Source: Candidatus Didemnitutus sp.
GTDB lineage: Bacteria; Verrucomicrobiota; Verrucomicrobiia; Opitutales; Opitutaceae
Direction: 5' to 3'
Assembly: GCA_019634575.1 (NCBI GenBank)
Contig: JAHCAY010000001.1
Coordinates: forward strand, 124,001-188,000
Length of the DNA stretch: 64,000 nucleotides
Part shown: one piece after another, positions 47,611-56,331 of the stretch
How the letters are laid out: the number at the start of each line of letters is the position of its first letter
Numbering within the stretch: the stretch's first letter is position 1
Notes under the pieces: generated by a model
The model's database searches: none
The model's input: the letters and a program-made list of their open reading frames with translations, nothing else
Told to the model about the DNA's origin: nothing
Made by a program: the position numbers and the translations under genes

Positions 47611-50600
47611 CTAGCGCTTGGGGGGCGTCCAGGTCTTGAGCGTTTTATCCGGAAGCGGTGGGGGCGTGGGCAGGAGGTGCTTCGGGTTTTTCGCAATGAG
47701 CTCCTGCAGGCGCTTGATGGCGGCGTCGAGTTGGGTGTCCTCGCCGCGGAAGGCGCGGGCGGGGTTGTTGTCGACGATCACGTCGGGCGTGAAGCCGTCG
47801 CCTTCGATCACCCAGCCTTCGCCGGGGATGAAGCTGCCGAACTCCGCCGCGCGGGCGAGGCCGCGGTCGACGAGGAAGTTCGAGCCGCTGAGCCAGATGC
47901 CGCCGCCCCAGGTGCGCACGCCGATGGTCTCGCCGAGTTTGAGGTGGCGGATGGCGTTGGCCATCGTCTCGCCGTCGGAGGCGGTCCAGGCGTCGACGAG
48001 CACGACGAGATGGCCGCGGAAGGCGTTTTGCAGATGAGGGAAGGAAAGGCCGTAGCGGTTGCTCCACCACATCCAGGCGGGGCGCATGAGGCGGGCAACC
48101 ATCCAGCTGTCGATGTTGCCGCCGCGGTTGTGGCGCAGGTCGAGGATGAGGCCGCCCTTGTTGGCGGAGGCGTAGTATTGGCGGACGAACTCGTAGTAGT
48201 TGTCGGTGCCCATCGCGCGAATGTGCGCGTAGCCGATCGTGTTGTCGGACTTGCGGTCGACCTCGAGGCGGCGGGTGTATTCCCAATCGGTGTAGCGCAG
48301 GCCGACGGCGTCGTTCGCACTGACGGGCGTGACGATGCGTTGAACAACTTCGCCGCCGCCGGCGGGCTTGAGCGAGAGGAGAACCTGCCGGCCGGCTTGG
48401 TTGCGGAGCAGCGACGCGGCGTCGGGGACGGAGAGCGTCGGCGTGCCGTTGATCTCGACGATCACGTCGCCGGCTTTGATGCCGAGGCCGGGCGTGAGGA
48501 GCGGGCCGCGGCGTTCGAGGAACTCGGGATCGCTCTGGTAGATGTAGTCGAGGCGGTAGCCGCCGGCGGCTTCGTCGCGCGACCAGCGGGCGCCGAGCGA
48601 GGCGACAGCAATCTGCGGCTCGAACGGCCGGAGCGTGCCGCCGCGTGCGTCGGTGTGCAGTGCGGAGAGTTCGCTGATGAGGTAGTTGAGCACGTCGTCG
48701 AGCTCGGCGCGATCGGTGACGCGATCAACGAGCGGGAGGTGTTTCTGGAGGTTGGCCTTCCAGTCGACGCCGTGCATGTTCTGCGCGTAGAAGTAATCGC
48801 GGTGCAGGCGCCACGCGTCGGTGAACATCTGGCGCCAGCTCTCGCGGGGCGAGTAGGGGAAGCGGAGCGTGCTGAGATTGACGCGGGATTTGGCGACGTC
48901 GCCGGCGGCGCGCGGGGCGGCGTCGATGATCGCGAAGTTCTCGCTCTGGCGGACGAGCAGCTTCTTGCCGTCGGCGGAGAGTTGGTAGCCGCGGACGCCA
49001 CCGAGCACCGTCGTGGCTTCGACGTCCTTGTTCTTGATCTCGATGGCGAGCAGGCGGGCGGACGCGGGGCCGTCGGCGCCGGCGTCGCGGTCGGTGACGA
49101 ACACGGCTTTGTCGTTCACAGCGAGGCTGGCGTAGTTGCCGGGGCCGACGGGCACTTCCCAGAGGCGGGCGGCGAGACCGTCGAGGGCGACCTTCACTTC
49201 GATTTTCTTCTTTTTGTCGTCGCCGGACTTCTTGTCGGCTGCGGCTTTCTTGTCGGCGTCGTCGCTTTTTTTCCCGTCGACTTTCGCGACGGCCTTGTCG
49301 CCGGACGGTGCCGGTTTCTGCTCGTCGGTCGCGGGCGTGGCCGGTTTCTCGTCGTCGGATTTCTTCTCGGACGCCTTTTTCTCCTCGGCGACGAGTTCGT
49401 CGCTGGGTTGGAAGGGCGAGCGTTTCTCGTCGGCGAGCGCGAGGAGGTAGATCTTGGTCGGCTTGTCGAGGAAGGGCTCGGGCTGACGCGGGCCCCACGG
49501 CGCGCCGACGAGCGAGTTGAAGGAGCGGTCGGAGAGGAAATACAGCCACTTGCCGTCGGGGGCGAAGGCGGGGCTAGAGCTGATCACGCGGTCGCTGGTG
49601 ACGGGCGTGGATTTGCCGGAGTCGAGCCCGTAGAGGAGAATCTGTTGGTTGCCGGTGTCGGCCGACATGGCGTAGGCGAGCCACTTGCTGTCGGGCGACC
49701 AATCGAGATCGGGGCTGCCGAAGTCCTGGAACTTGGAGTGGGCGACGAGCTTGGTTTCCTTCGTCTCGACGTTGAAGAGCATCAGGTCGTCGTCGCGTTC
49801 GGTGTAGGCGATCCATTTGCCGTCGGGCGAAAGCACGCCGGTCATGCGGAGGGTCTCGCCGCCGGTGGTGAGTTGCTCGGGCTGGCCGCGGTTGTTGGCG
49901 GGGAGTTTCCAGAATTCGACTTCGCCGGACTCGTCGGAGAGGACGATGAGCGATTTGCCGTCGGGCGTGAAGCTGACGCTGCGGTAGCGCACGCCGCTTT
50001 TGCGGGCGACTTCGACGAGGCGGCCCTGGCCGGCCGGGGCGACGAAGACCTGGCCGCGGGCGACGAGCGCCATGCGGTCGCCGTCGGGCGAGAGGGCGAT
50101 GGCGGTGGTGAAGTCGGTGGGTTTGGTGACCCAGGTCTCGCGCGTCTGGTCGAAGTCGGAGGTGAGCGTGAGGTCGAGGCGGCGCGTCTGGTCGGTCTTG
50201 AGGTCGTAGAGCCAGAGGTCGGCGCCGTTCTGGTAGACGATGTGCGCGGCGTCGCCCTGGGGATTTTTCACGCCGAAATCGGCGTGGTGCGTGTGCTGGC
50301 GGAGGTCGGAGCCGTCGGGCTGCATCGACCAGAGATTGCTGGTGCCGTCGCGTTCGCTGGCGAAGTAGATGCGGTTGCCGAGCCACATCGGCCAGCGGCT
50401 CACGCCGCGGAAGTCCGCGTGATATTGCGTCGCCTCGGTCGCGCCGGCGTCGAAGCGCCAGAGGTTTTGCGCGGTGCCGCCGACGTAGCGTTTGGCGTGC
50501 GAGCCTTGGAACGAGTAGCGCGTGAAGACGAGCGTCTGGCCGTCGGGCGAGTAGGCGCCTTCGTCGGCCTGCGCGAGCGGCACGAAGGTGCGGGCACCGG

Positions 50601-51033
50601 TTTGCGGGTCGATGGCGACGAGTTGGTTGTCGGGAATCGTCGCGAAGGCGCGGGTGGCGTAGAGGATTTTGCCATCGGGCGTCCACCCGCGGACGAGGGC
50701 GTTTTCGCCTTCGAAGGTGAGGCGCTTCGGGCGGCCGCCGGCGAGCGGCATCACGTAGACCTCGACGGGGCCCTCGTATTGGCCGGAGAAGGCGACCCAC
50801 TGGCCGTCGGGCGAGATCGCGGCGCTGGTCTCGTAGCCGGGATGACTGGTGAGGCGCTGGGCGGCGCCGCCGTTGACCGAGGCGCGCCAGAGATCGCCTT
50901 CGGCGGTGAACACGATCGTGTCTCCGTGGATCGAGGGGAAGCGGTAGTAGCCGGCGGTGCTGTCGGCGCGGAGCGACGAGGCCAGCGCGAGGATCGAGGC
51001 GAGGCCGAGGATGAGGCGGGTCATGGCACGCAT
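47611..51033 (-). CDS. Secreted tricorn-like S41 protease with PD40 propeller (1140 aa)
   Basis: Signal peptide (residues about 5-23, LILGLASILALASSLRA; start at 51033 or 51024). Then two propeller-like regions full of SPDGxxxA and TPDGK repeats, a highly charged Lys/Asp/Glu linker (about 555-630), a tricorn core domain with LHTDARGG, a PDZ domain (LGIKAGDVIVEINGTP), and the S41 catalytic domain with DLRHNRGGN and the nucleophile in DAWTASDGE (Ser near residue 1020). It should cleave peptides in the periplasm or extracellularly, working as a large oligomer as tricorn does. The C-terminus is Pro-rich. It stands alone downstream of coaD, 105 bp apart. Confidence 0.94.
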   Translation of the reverse strand: MRAMTRLILGLASILALASSLRADSTAGYYRFPSIHGDTIVFTAEGDLWRASVNGGAAQRLTSHPGYETSAAISPDGQWVAFSGQYEGPVEVYVMPLAGGRPKRLTFEGENALVRGWTPDGKILYATRAFATIPDNQLVAIDPQTGARTFVPLAQADEGAYSPDGQTLVFTRYSFQGSHAKRYVGGTAQNLWRFDAGATEATQYHADFRGVSRWPMWLGNRIYFASERDGTSNLWSMQPDGSDLRQHTHHADFGVKNPQGDAAHIVYQNGADLWLYDLKTDQTRRLDLTLTSDFDQTRETWVTKPTDFTTAIALSPDGDRMALVARGQVFVAPAGQGRLVEVARKSGVRYRSVSFTPDGKSLIVLSDESGEVEFWKLPANNRGQPEQLTTGGETLRMTGVLSPDGKWIAYTERDDDLMLFNVETKETKLVAHSKFQDFGSPDLDWSPDSKWLAYAMSADTGNQQILLYGLDSGKSTPVTSDRVISSSPAFAPDGKWLYFLSDRSFNSLVGAPWGPRQPEPFLDKPTKIYLLALADEKRSPFQPSDELVAEEKKASEKKSDDEKPATPATDEQKPAPSGDKAVAKVDGKKSDDADKKAAADKKSGDDKKKKIEVKVALDGLAARLWEVPVGPGNYASLAVNDKAVFVTDRDAGADGPASARLLAIEIKNKDVEATTVLGGVRGYQLSADGKKLLVRQSENFAIIDAAPRAAGDVAKSRVNLSTLRFPYSPRESWRQMFTDAWRLHRDYFYAQNMHGVDWKANLQKHLPLVDRVTDRAELDDVLNYLISELSALHTDARGGTLRPFEPQIAVASLGARWSRDEAAGGYRLDYIYQSDPEFLERRGPLLTPGLGIKAGDVIVEINGTPTLSVPDAASLLRNQAGRQVLLSLKPAGGGEVVQRIVTPVSANDAVGLRYTDWEYTRRLEVDRKSDNTIGYAHIRAMGTDNYYEFVRQYYASANKGGLILDLRHNRGGNIDSWMVARLMRPAWMWWSNRYGLSFPHLQNAFRGHLVVLVDAWTASDGETMANAIRHLKLGETIGVRTWGGGIWLSGSNFLVDRGLARAAEFGSFIPGEGWVIEGDGFTPDVIVDNNPARAFRGEDTQLDAAIKRLQELIAKNPKHLLPTPPPLPDKTLKTWTPPKR

Positions 51034-51138
51034 GGGGATGAGTAAAGTTGGCGTCGCGGCGTCAGCGACGGCGAGGATGACGAGACGAAGGGCGCAAAAC
51101 GAACGGGCAACGGGACCGAATGCGCGGTCCTCGTGCGG

Positions 51139-51675
51139 TCAAGTGCTCCGGCGGTGCCAGCCGCTCTTGGCGCCGGCGCGCGCCTGGCGCGGCGTCGGGT
51201 GCTTGAACACTTCCTGCAACGCTTCGGCGACGGGCGCGGGGACGAACTTCGTCACGTCGCCGCCGAGTCGGGCGATCTGTTTCACGAGGGTGGAGCTGGT
51301 GTAGCTGTAGCTCTCGTTCGGCATGACGAAGATCGTTTCCACCTGCGGCTCGAGGTGGCGGTTCATCAAGGCCATGTTGAATTCGAATTCAAAGTCCGAC
51401 AGCGCGCGCAGGCCGCGGATGATCGCGTGCGCCTTCCGCTGGTGGGCGAATTCGACGAGGAGGCCGTCGAAGGCGACGACGTCGATGTTCGGCATGCGGC
51501 CGACGGTCGCCTTAATGAGTGCGACGCGCTGCTCGGCGGTGAAGAGCGGCTCCTTGGTGGAGCTAAGGGCGACGGCAACCGTGACGCGGTCGAACAGCTT
51601 CGCGGCGCGCAGCAAAACGTCGAGATGGCCGTTGGTGAACGGATCGAAAGTGCCGGGGTAGATGCAGAGTCTCAT
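51139..51675 (-). CDS. coaD: Phosphopantetheine adenylyltransferase
   Basis: Cytoplasmic nucleotidyltransferase joining ATP and 4'-phosphopantetheine in coenzyme A synthesis. The GxFDPxxxGH motif is present at the start (YPGTFDPFTNGHLD) and the second substrate loop near the end (ESYSYTSSTLVKQIA). RGLRALSDFEFEFNMALMN is a standard CoaD segment. The ATG at 51675 (MRLCIYPGTFDPF) is chosen; the longer frame to 51873 has no family match. At 178 residues it is slightly longer than the usual 160 because of an Arg-rich tail. Divergent from pgsA. Confidence 0.97.
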   Translation of the reverse strand: MRLCIYPGTFDPFTNGHLDVLLRAAKLFDRVTVAVALSSTKEPLFTAEQRVALIKATVGRMPNIDVVAFDGLLVEFAHQRKAHAIIRGLRALSDFEFEFNMALMNRHLEPQVETIFVMPNESYSYTSSTLVKQIARLGGDVTKFVPAPVAEALQEVFKHPTPRQARAGAKSGWHRRST

Positions 51676-51878
51676 GCGGCGTCGGGCGCGCCGGAGCCAA
51701 CGGGACGCGCCGCAGGTTGGCGAGGAGAATTCGCAGTGGGCGAAGGGTTCTTCCGGACCAAGCGGCCGCCGCGCGGAGGAATGAAACCGCGCTCCCGCGT
51801 GAGCGTCTCCGAAAGCGCGCGGCGCGGCACTCCATGGTTGCCAAGGTTTGGCGCGACCGCTCGACTCGGCCACGGCGC

Positions 51879-52487
51879 ATGACTCTCCCCAATCTGCTCA
51901 CCATTTCACGCGTGCCACTGATGTTCGTCGTGGTCGGGTTGATGTATGCGGATTTCGCGTGGTGCGCGACGATCGCGTTCTGGCTCTACATCGCGGCGGC
52001 GCTGACCGACTGGCTGGATGGCTTGCTGGCGCGGCGGTCGAATCAGGTGTCGGCGTTCGGGCGTTTCATGGACGCGGTGATCGACAAGGTCATGGTGCTC
52101 GGCCTGATGATCGCGCTGACGAACCGCGGGTATTTCTATTTTGCCGGGCACGACTACACGATCACGGCGGTGATGCTGCTGCTCTGCATCCTCGCGCGCG
52201 AATTCGCGGTGTCGGGCATGCGGATGGCGGCGGCGATGCGCGGCATCGCGATCGAGGCGGACACGAGCGGCAAGGTGAAGACTTTCACGCAGCTCAATGC
52301 GATCGGCTGGCTGCTCGGCGCGCGGATGTTCGAGCACGATTGGAGCGAGATTTTCCCGCCGAGCGACCGCATCATCATCACGGTCATCCACAACATCGGC
52401 CTGATCCTCTTCGTGCTGTCGGCGGTGCTGACGATCACGTCGGGCCTCTCGTATTTCAAGCGCCACGGACATGTGGTGATGGATTGA
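51879..52487 (+). CDS. pgsA: CDP-diacylglycerol--glycerol-3-phosphate 3-phosphatidyltransferase
   Basis: Integral membrane enzyme making phosphatidylglycerophosphate. The CDP-alcohol phosphotransferase signature is intact (DWLDGLLARRSNQVSAFGRF followed by MDAVIDK). Several TM helices and the start MTLPNLLTISRVPLM are typical. The frame opens at 51717, but the upstream part is Arg-rich and unlike the family. The next gene, one base later, encodes the phosphatase for its product, so the two steps to phosphatidylglycerol are paired here. Confidence 0.95.
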   Translation: MTLPNLLTISRVPLMFVVVGLMYADFAWCATIAFWLYIAAALTDWLDGLLARRSNQVSAFGRFMDAVIDKVMVLGLMIALTNRGYFYFAGHDYTITAVMLLLCILAREFAVSGMRMAAAMRGIAIEADTSGKVKTFTQLNAIGWLLGARMFEHDWSEIFPPSDRIIITVIHNIGLILFVLSAVLTITSGLSYFKRHGHVVMD

Positions 52488-52488
52488 A

Positions 52489-53004
52489 ATGCAACTGAAG
52501 GAGCCGCGCTGGCCGGCGTTGCTGCCGGGCAAATGGGTGCAGGAAATCGCGACGCTCGGTCCGCTCGGCATGCGGATGCCGGCACCGGGGACGTGGGGCG
52601 CGGCGGCGGGTGTGTTTTATGCGCTGCTGTTTTTCCGACATGTGCCGTGGCCGACGACGGTCGTGGTCACACTGATCGCGAGCTATCTCGCGGTCGGGCT
52701 CACGGGTGAAGCCTCGCGGCGCATGGGAAAAAGCGACCCGGGCGAAGTGATCCTCGATGAATTCGTCGTGATGCCGCTCGTGTTTCTCGGCGCGGCGCGC
52801 GCGTTCGGCGGCGTGTGGCCGGAGTGGGTCGTGCTCGCGGTGGGCTTCGCGTGGTTTCGCGTGTTCGATATCCTGAAACCGTTCGGCATCTCGCGCCTGC
52901 AGCGCTGGCCGGGCGGGTGGGGGATCGTCGCAGACGATTTCGTTGCGGCGCTCGCCGCGTGCGTGGCGTTGCACCTGAGCGGTTGGGTTTGGCTGCGATT
53001 CTGA
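52489..53004 (+). CDS. pgpA: Phosphatidylglycerophosphatase A
   Basis: Membrane phosphatase converting phosphatidylglycerophosphate to phosphatidylglycerol. Family motifs are present: PAPGTWGAAAG near the start, KSDPGEVILDEFVVMPLV in the middle, and FRVFDILKPFGI and WGIVADDFVAAL at the end, with the acidic residues of the active site. 171 residues is normal length. It begins one base after the pgsA stop and its own stop overlaps the next ATG (TGATG), so three genes are translationally coupled. Confidence 0.95.
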   Translation: MQLKEPRWPALLPGKWVQEIATLGPLGMRMPAPGTWGAAAGVFYALLFFRHVPWPTTVVVTLIASYLAVGLTGEASRRMGKSDPGEVILDEFVVMPLVFLGAARAFGGVWPEWVVLAVGFAWFRVFDILKPFGISRLQRWPGGWGIVADDFVAALAACVALHLSGWVWLRF

Positions 53005-53573
53005 TGTCTGAGATCGAGCAGACTGCGGCGGAAATTCGGTCGGGGGAAAGCGAGCCGCCGGCGCGTCGCGCACGGTGGATGAAGCGCGCGCAGGTATTCG
53101 ATGCGTGGCTGCGCGGCCGATCGTTCGGCACGCTGGTTGCGGTGCTTTATCTTTTGTTCGCCGTCGTCGCTTTCGTGACGGGGTTCGTGCGCGTCGGTCT
53201 CGATGCACTGCTCGGCGTGTGGCTGCCGCAGACGGTCGATAGCATGAGACTCGGTATGCAGATTTTTGGGGCGATGCTGCTGGCGCCGCTCATGGAGACT
53301 TGGCTTTGTCAGACAGTGTTTCTCGATTACGTCGCCGGCACCCGATTCTTTGCGTCGCGGCCGCGGACGGTGTTCGCGTTATCGGCCCTGTGCTTCGGGC
53401 TCCAGCATTTCTACAGCTTGGGCTACATCGTCTACGGCTGCGCCGCGGGCGCGGTGCTGGCGTATGCGTTCGTGTCGGCGGGCCGCCGGGCGCGGGGTTT
53501 CTGGGTGACGGCGGCGGTGCACGCCGCGTGGAACTGCACGGTGCTGCTGCTGCACCGATATGGCGGCGACTAA
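53004..53573 (+). CDS. CPBP-family (CAAX-like) membrane protein, motif 1 degenerate (189 aa)
   Basis: Several TM helices; the end resembles the ABI/CPBP intramembrane protease fold. Motif 2 is FGLQHF (FxxxH) and motif 3 HAAWN. Motif 1, normally EExxxR, reads METWLCQ, so one glutamate and the arginine are missing. It may therefore be catalytically altered or inactive. The ATG overlaps the pgpA stop. N-terminal 30 residues are polar and basic, likely cytoplasmic. A link to lipid metabolism is suggested only by position. Confidence 0.7.
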   Translation: MSEIEQTAAEIRSGESEPPARRARWMKRAQVFDAWLRGRSFGTLVAVLYLLFAVVAFVTGFVRVGLDALLGVWLPQTVDSMRLGMQIFGAMLLAPLMETWLCQTVFLDYVAGTRFFASRPRTVFALSALCFGLQHFYSLGYIVYGCAAGAVLAYAFVSAGRRARGFWVTAAVHAAWNCTVLLLHRYGGD

Positions 53574-54502
53574 CGCCGGTAGTCGAAGGCGCCGCGGAGT
53601 TTTTGCAGGGCCTGGCCGAAGGTGAGTTCGGCGCGGACGCGGGTGCCGGTGGAGAATTCGTAGCCGTCGGGTCCCCAGGTCGAGCGGGCGCCGAAGCCCA
53701 CGATCCACTGCGTCTTCGAGTTGAACGTGAAGCGTCGCGGCACGAACCAGAGGACACTGGGACGCACGGTGAAGAAATTGTCGTCGGTGCCGCTGAGCAG
53801 CAGCGTGGTGGTGTAGGTGGCCTGCACGGTCCACTTGAGCTGGCCCATGTCGTAAACGGCGCCGCTGGTGAACGACAGCGAGTCGTCGTGTGGGGTGTTG
53901 AGGCCGAAGCCGCCCTGCACATGCGAGGGCGTGATGAAGTCGGCGCTGAAACCGACGAACTCGGTCCAACGCGGGTGTGCCTCGTCGTGGTGCTGCACGA
54001 CGAGGAACGGCGAGTAGTGGTTGTGTCCGTCGGTCAGGTCGCGGGGCGGCGAGCCGACAGGCAAATCCATGTTCAGGCCGACGCTGGTTTCGTATTCGGC
54101 GAGCGGCCAGCGGGGCAGGAGATACTTGCCGCCGAAGCGCATGAGTCCCACCCCGTGGTTGGTCGTGCCGCCGCCCAGGCCGTGGGTGGCGTAGGCTTCA
54201 GCTTCGACGTTGAAGCCCAGCTGGTCGTTCACGGCCCAACGGATTCCCGTGGGCAGGCGGATGTAGTCGCGATGCAGCAGGTCGCCGAAGCGCGGATTGA
54301 AGGTGATGTGAAATGTGCCCGGTGGATCGAGGTGCGGCAGGTCGATGTCGAACAAGCCGCGAATACGGTCGAAGAGGCGCGGTGCTCCCGGCGGTGTCTG
54401 CATATTTTCGGCGGCGGGCGCCGGGGCGTGGTCTGCGGTGGCGCCGGGCGTGGCGATCGCGAGGAGGAGGGCGAGGGAAGCGAGAAGGGCGCGTGGCGTC
54501 AC
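53570..54502 (-). CDS. Outer-membrane beta-barrel-like protein (310 aa)
   Basis: GTG start at 54502 overlapping the stop of the upstream gene (GTGA). Signal peptide at residues 1-23 (ALLASLALLLAIATPGATA). The rest is alternating amphipathic strands typical of a small barrel (GTFHITFNPRFGD, FLVVQHHDEAHPRW, YTTTLLLSG, KTQWIVGFGARSTWG, ELTFGQALQKL). No family recognised. Convergent with the CPBP gene (the stops overlap by four bases). Expression is coupled to the NusG-like gene, so its transcript may be a target of that factor. Confidence 0.7.
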   Translation of the reverse strand: MTPRALLASLALLLAIATPGATADHAPAPAAENMQTPPGAPRLFDRIRGLFDIDLPHLDPPGTFHITFNPRFGDLLHRDYIRLPTGIRWAVNDQLGFNVEAEAYATHGLGGGTTNHGVGLMRFGGKYLLPRWPLAEYETSVGLNMDLPVGSPPRDLTDGHNHYSPFLVVQHHDEAHPRWTEFVGFSADFITPSHVQGGFGLNTPHDDSLSFTSGAVYDMGQLKWTVQATYTTTLLLSGTDDNFFTVRPSVLWFVPRRFTFNSKTQWIVGFGARSTWGPDGYEFSTGTRVRAELTFGQALQKLRGAFDYRR

Positions 54503-55011
54503 GGGAGCGGTTGCAGGCTTTCCAGCGGCAGGCGGACCAACAAGCCTTGTTGCAACACGTCCACGGACACGACGATTCCCTTCGGGTTCACGGGATCGTC
54601 CACATAACCTTCGAGGCCGTTGAGCGCACCGCCGCTGACGCGCACGCGCGTGCCCTTCCGGATGAGCGGGTGCAGCGCGGCTTCGTAGCCCGACGCGCAG
54701 ACGGCTTTCACGTCGGCGAGTTGGCGGAGGAAGACGGGCTCGTTCTCGACCATGAGGGCGCGGACGAGGAGGTCCTGTTGGTAGACGCGTGTTTTCTTTT
54801 CCGGGATGATTTGCGCGAAGACGTAGCCGGCGAAGAGCGGCTTGGTGAAAACCTTCTTCTGCGCGCCGTAGCGGCGCACGCTCTCGATGAGTGCGAGGTA
54901 GTGGTCGAATTTCTCGCGCGCGAGCAGATCGGCGAATTTCTTTTCGCAGCGCGGCTTGGTATGACAGACGAACCAACGCGGCTCGGTGAAATCGGGAAGA
55001 TGCTGGCCCAT
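54499..55011 (-). CDS. NusG-paralogue (RfaH/UpxY-like) antitermination factor (170 aa)
   Basis: The N-terminal NGN domain is visible as PRWFVCHTKPRCEKKFADLLAREKF and FTKPLFAGYVFAQI, the C-terminal KOW-type segment as IRKGTRVRVSGGALNGLEGYV. Length and divergence from housekeeping NusG (no adjacent secE or rplK) indicate a specialised paralogue of the RfaH/UpxY/LoaP class, which act on long operons, often for surface polysaccharides. Here the only gene directly downstream encodes a barrel protein, overlapping by 4 bp. It lies 49 bp after aroQ. Confidence 0.88.
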   Translation of the reverse strand: MGQHLPDFTEPRWFVCHTKPRCEKKFADLLAREKFDHYLALIESVRRYGAQKKVFTKPLFAGYVFAQIIPEKKTRVYQQDLLVRALMVENEPVFLRQLADVKAVCASGYEAALHPLIRKGTRVRVSGGALNGLEGYVDDPVNPKGIVVSVDVLQQGLLVRLPLESLQPLP

Positions 55012-55060
55012 GAAGCGTAAGACTGATGACGGAGAACCGAGGACGGAACGCGCGGCGCGG

Positions 55061-55498
55061 TCAGGCGCGCGCGGCGAGGAGTTGCAGCGCCTCGAGGTAG
55101 CCGGGGAAACCCTTGCCGCTGATCATCGCGACGCAGGCGGCGGCGGTGTAGGAATGGCGGCGGAATTTTTCGCGCTTTTTGATATCCGAAATGTGCACCT
55201 CGACGGCGGACAGCGGCGCGACGCTTTTCAAGGCGTCGTGCAGCGCGATGCTCGTGTGCGTGTAGGCGCCGAAGTTCACGACGAAGCCGGAGACGCCGCG
55301 GTCGGCGAGCGCATGAATGCGATCGATGAGCGCGCCTTCGTGGTTCGACTGGAAGAACACGACGCGCACGCCGAGGCGCTTGGCTTCGGTGCGGATGAGC
55401 TGCTCGAGGTCCTTGAGCGTGGCGGTGCCGTAGATGTGCGGCTCGCGTTTGCCGAGGCGATTGAGGTTCGGGCCGTGGAGGATGGCGAAGGTCTTCAA
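55061..55498 (-). CDS. aroQ: 3-dehydroquinate dehydratase, type II
   Basis: Cytoplasmic dodecameric enzyme of the shikimate pathway. Motifs are HGPNLNRLGKREPHIYG, FFQSNHEGALIDRI, NFGAYTHTSIALHDAL, EVHISDIKKREKFRRHSY. The catalytic Tyr (in HIYG), His and Arg are in place; the usual NPGAYTH reads NFGAYTH. The start is TTG at 55498 overlapping the stop of the NIF3 gene (TTGA); no other in-frame start fits the family N-terminus. 145 residues is normal. Confidence 0.93.
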   Translation of the reverse strand: MKTFAILHGPNLNRLGKREPHIYGTATLKDLEQLIRTEAKRLGVRVVFFQSNHEGALIDRIHALADRGVSGFVVNFGAYTHTSIALHDALKSVAPLSAVEVHISDIKKREKFRRHSYTAAACVAMISGKGFPGYLEALQLLAARA

Positions 55499-56247
55499 AG
55501 GGGATTCTCCGTGTCGATGAACACCCACGGGAGGCGGAATTTCTTCGCGAGCTCGGCGGCGAGCGCCTTCACCGCGAGCGTTTCCGTCGCGTAGTGGCCG
55601 CAGCAGTAGATGTTGAGGCGCTGTTCCTGCGCGAAGTTGAACCACTCCTCGCGGAGTTCGCCGGTCACGAGCGTGTCGATGCCGGTCGCGGGCAGCGCGG
55701 CGATGGCGCTGTTGCCCGAGCCGCTGCAAAACGCGATGTGCTTCGGCAGCGCGGCGCCGAACTCGAGCGCCACGACGCGCGGGTAGAGTTCTTCGAGACG
55801 GTTGCGGAGTTGTGCGCGCTTGAATTTGTTCGGCGCGGTCCAGCCGACGAAATCGTCGTCGTGCGGCAGGAAGCGGCCCTTGGGTTTCAGACCGAGCTGG
55901 CGGGCGAGCAGGACGTTGTTCCCGAGCTCGGCGTGCGCATCGAGCGGCAGGTGCGACGAGTAGACCGCGCAGTTGCCGCGGATGAGCGTCGCGTAGCGTT
56001 CGTAGGCCGGCCCGGTGAGCGGCTGCGCTCCGCCCCAGAAGAGTCCGTGATGCACGACCAGAAAATCCACGCCGCACTCGACCGCCTGCTCGAACGGCAC
56101 GAGGCCCGCGTCGACGGCCGCGCCGATCTTCGTGACACGTCCGTCGTTGGCGACTTGCAGGCCGTTGACCGCGCCGGGGTAGTCCTTGAAGGACGAGCGC
56201 CGGGTGCGCCGGTCGCAGTAGTCGGTGAGTTGCTGGAGCGAGGCCAT
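55495..56247 (-). CDS. NIF3/YbgI-like metal-dependent protein (250 aa)
   Basis: Starts MASLQQLTDYCDRR at 56247. Metal-site motifs of the family are visible: NGLQV, FLVVHHGLFWG (two His), SSHLPLDAHAELGNN, CSGSGNSAI, LVTGELREEW and YCCGHYATET (late His and Glu). NIF3 proteins are toroidal hexamers of debated function; some are annotated as GTP cyclohydrolase I type 2. It overlaps aroQ by 4 bp (TTGA) and is divergent from the dCMP deaminase gene. Confidence 0.92.
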   Translation of the reverse strand: MASLQQLTDYCDRRTRRSSFKDYPGAVNGLQVANDGRVTKIGAAVDAGLVPFEQAVECGVDFLVVHHGLFWGGAQPLTGPAYERYATLIRGNCAVYSSHLPLDAHAELGNNVLLARQLGLKPKGRFLPHDDDFVGWTAPNKFKRAQLRNRLEELYPRVVALEFGAALPKHIAFCSGSGNSAIAALPATGIDTLVTGELREEWFNFAQEQRLNIYCCGHYATETLAVKALAAELAKKFRLPWVFIDTENPL

Positions 56248-56331
56248 TCGCGGCAGGTTGAGGGGCGGGGCGGAGGCGTGCAAGACGCAGCTGAGGCTTG
56301 CCAGCGCGCGGTCGGCCGGCAGCGTGGCGGC

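Noticed and set aside
47433..47696. An 87-codon minus-strand frame after the tricorn-like gene
   Set aside because: It overlaps the 3' end of the protease in another frame and runs through the repeat; the composition is Arg/Pro-rich without features.
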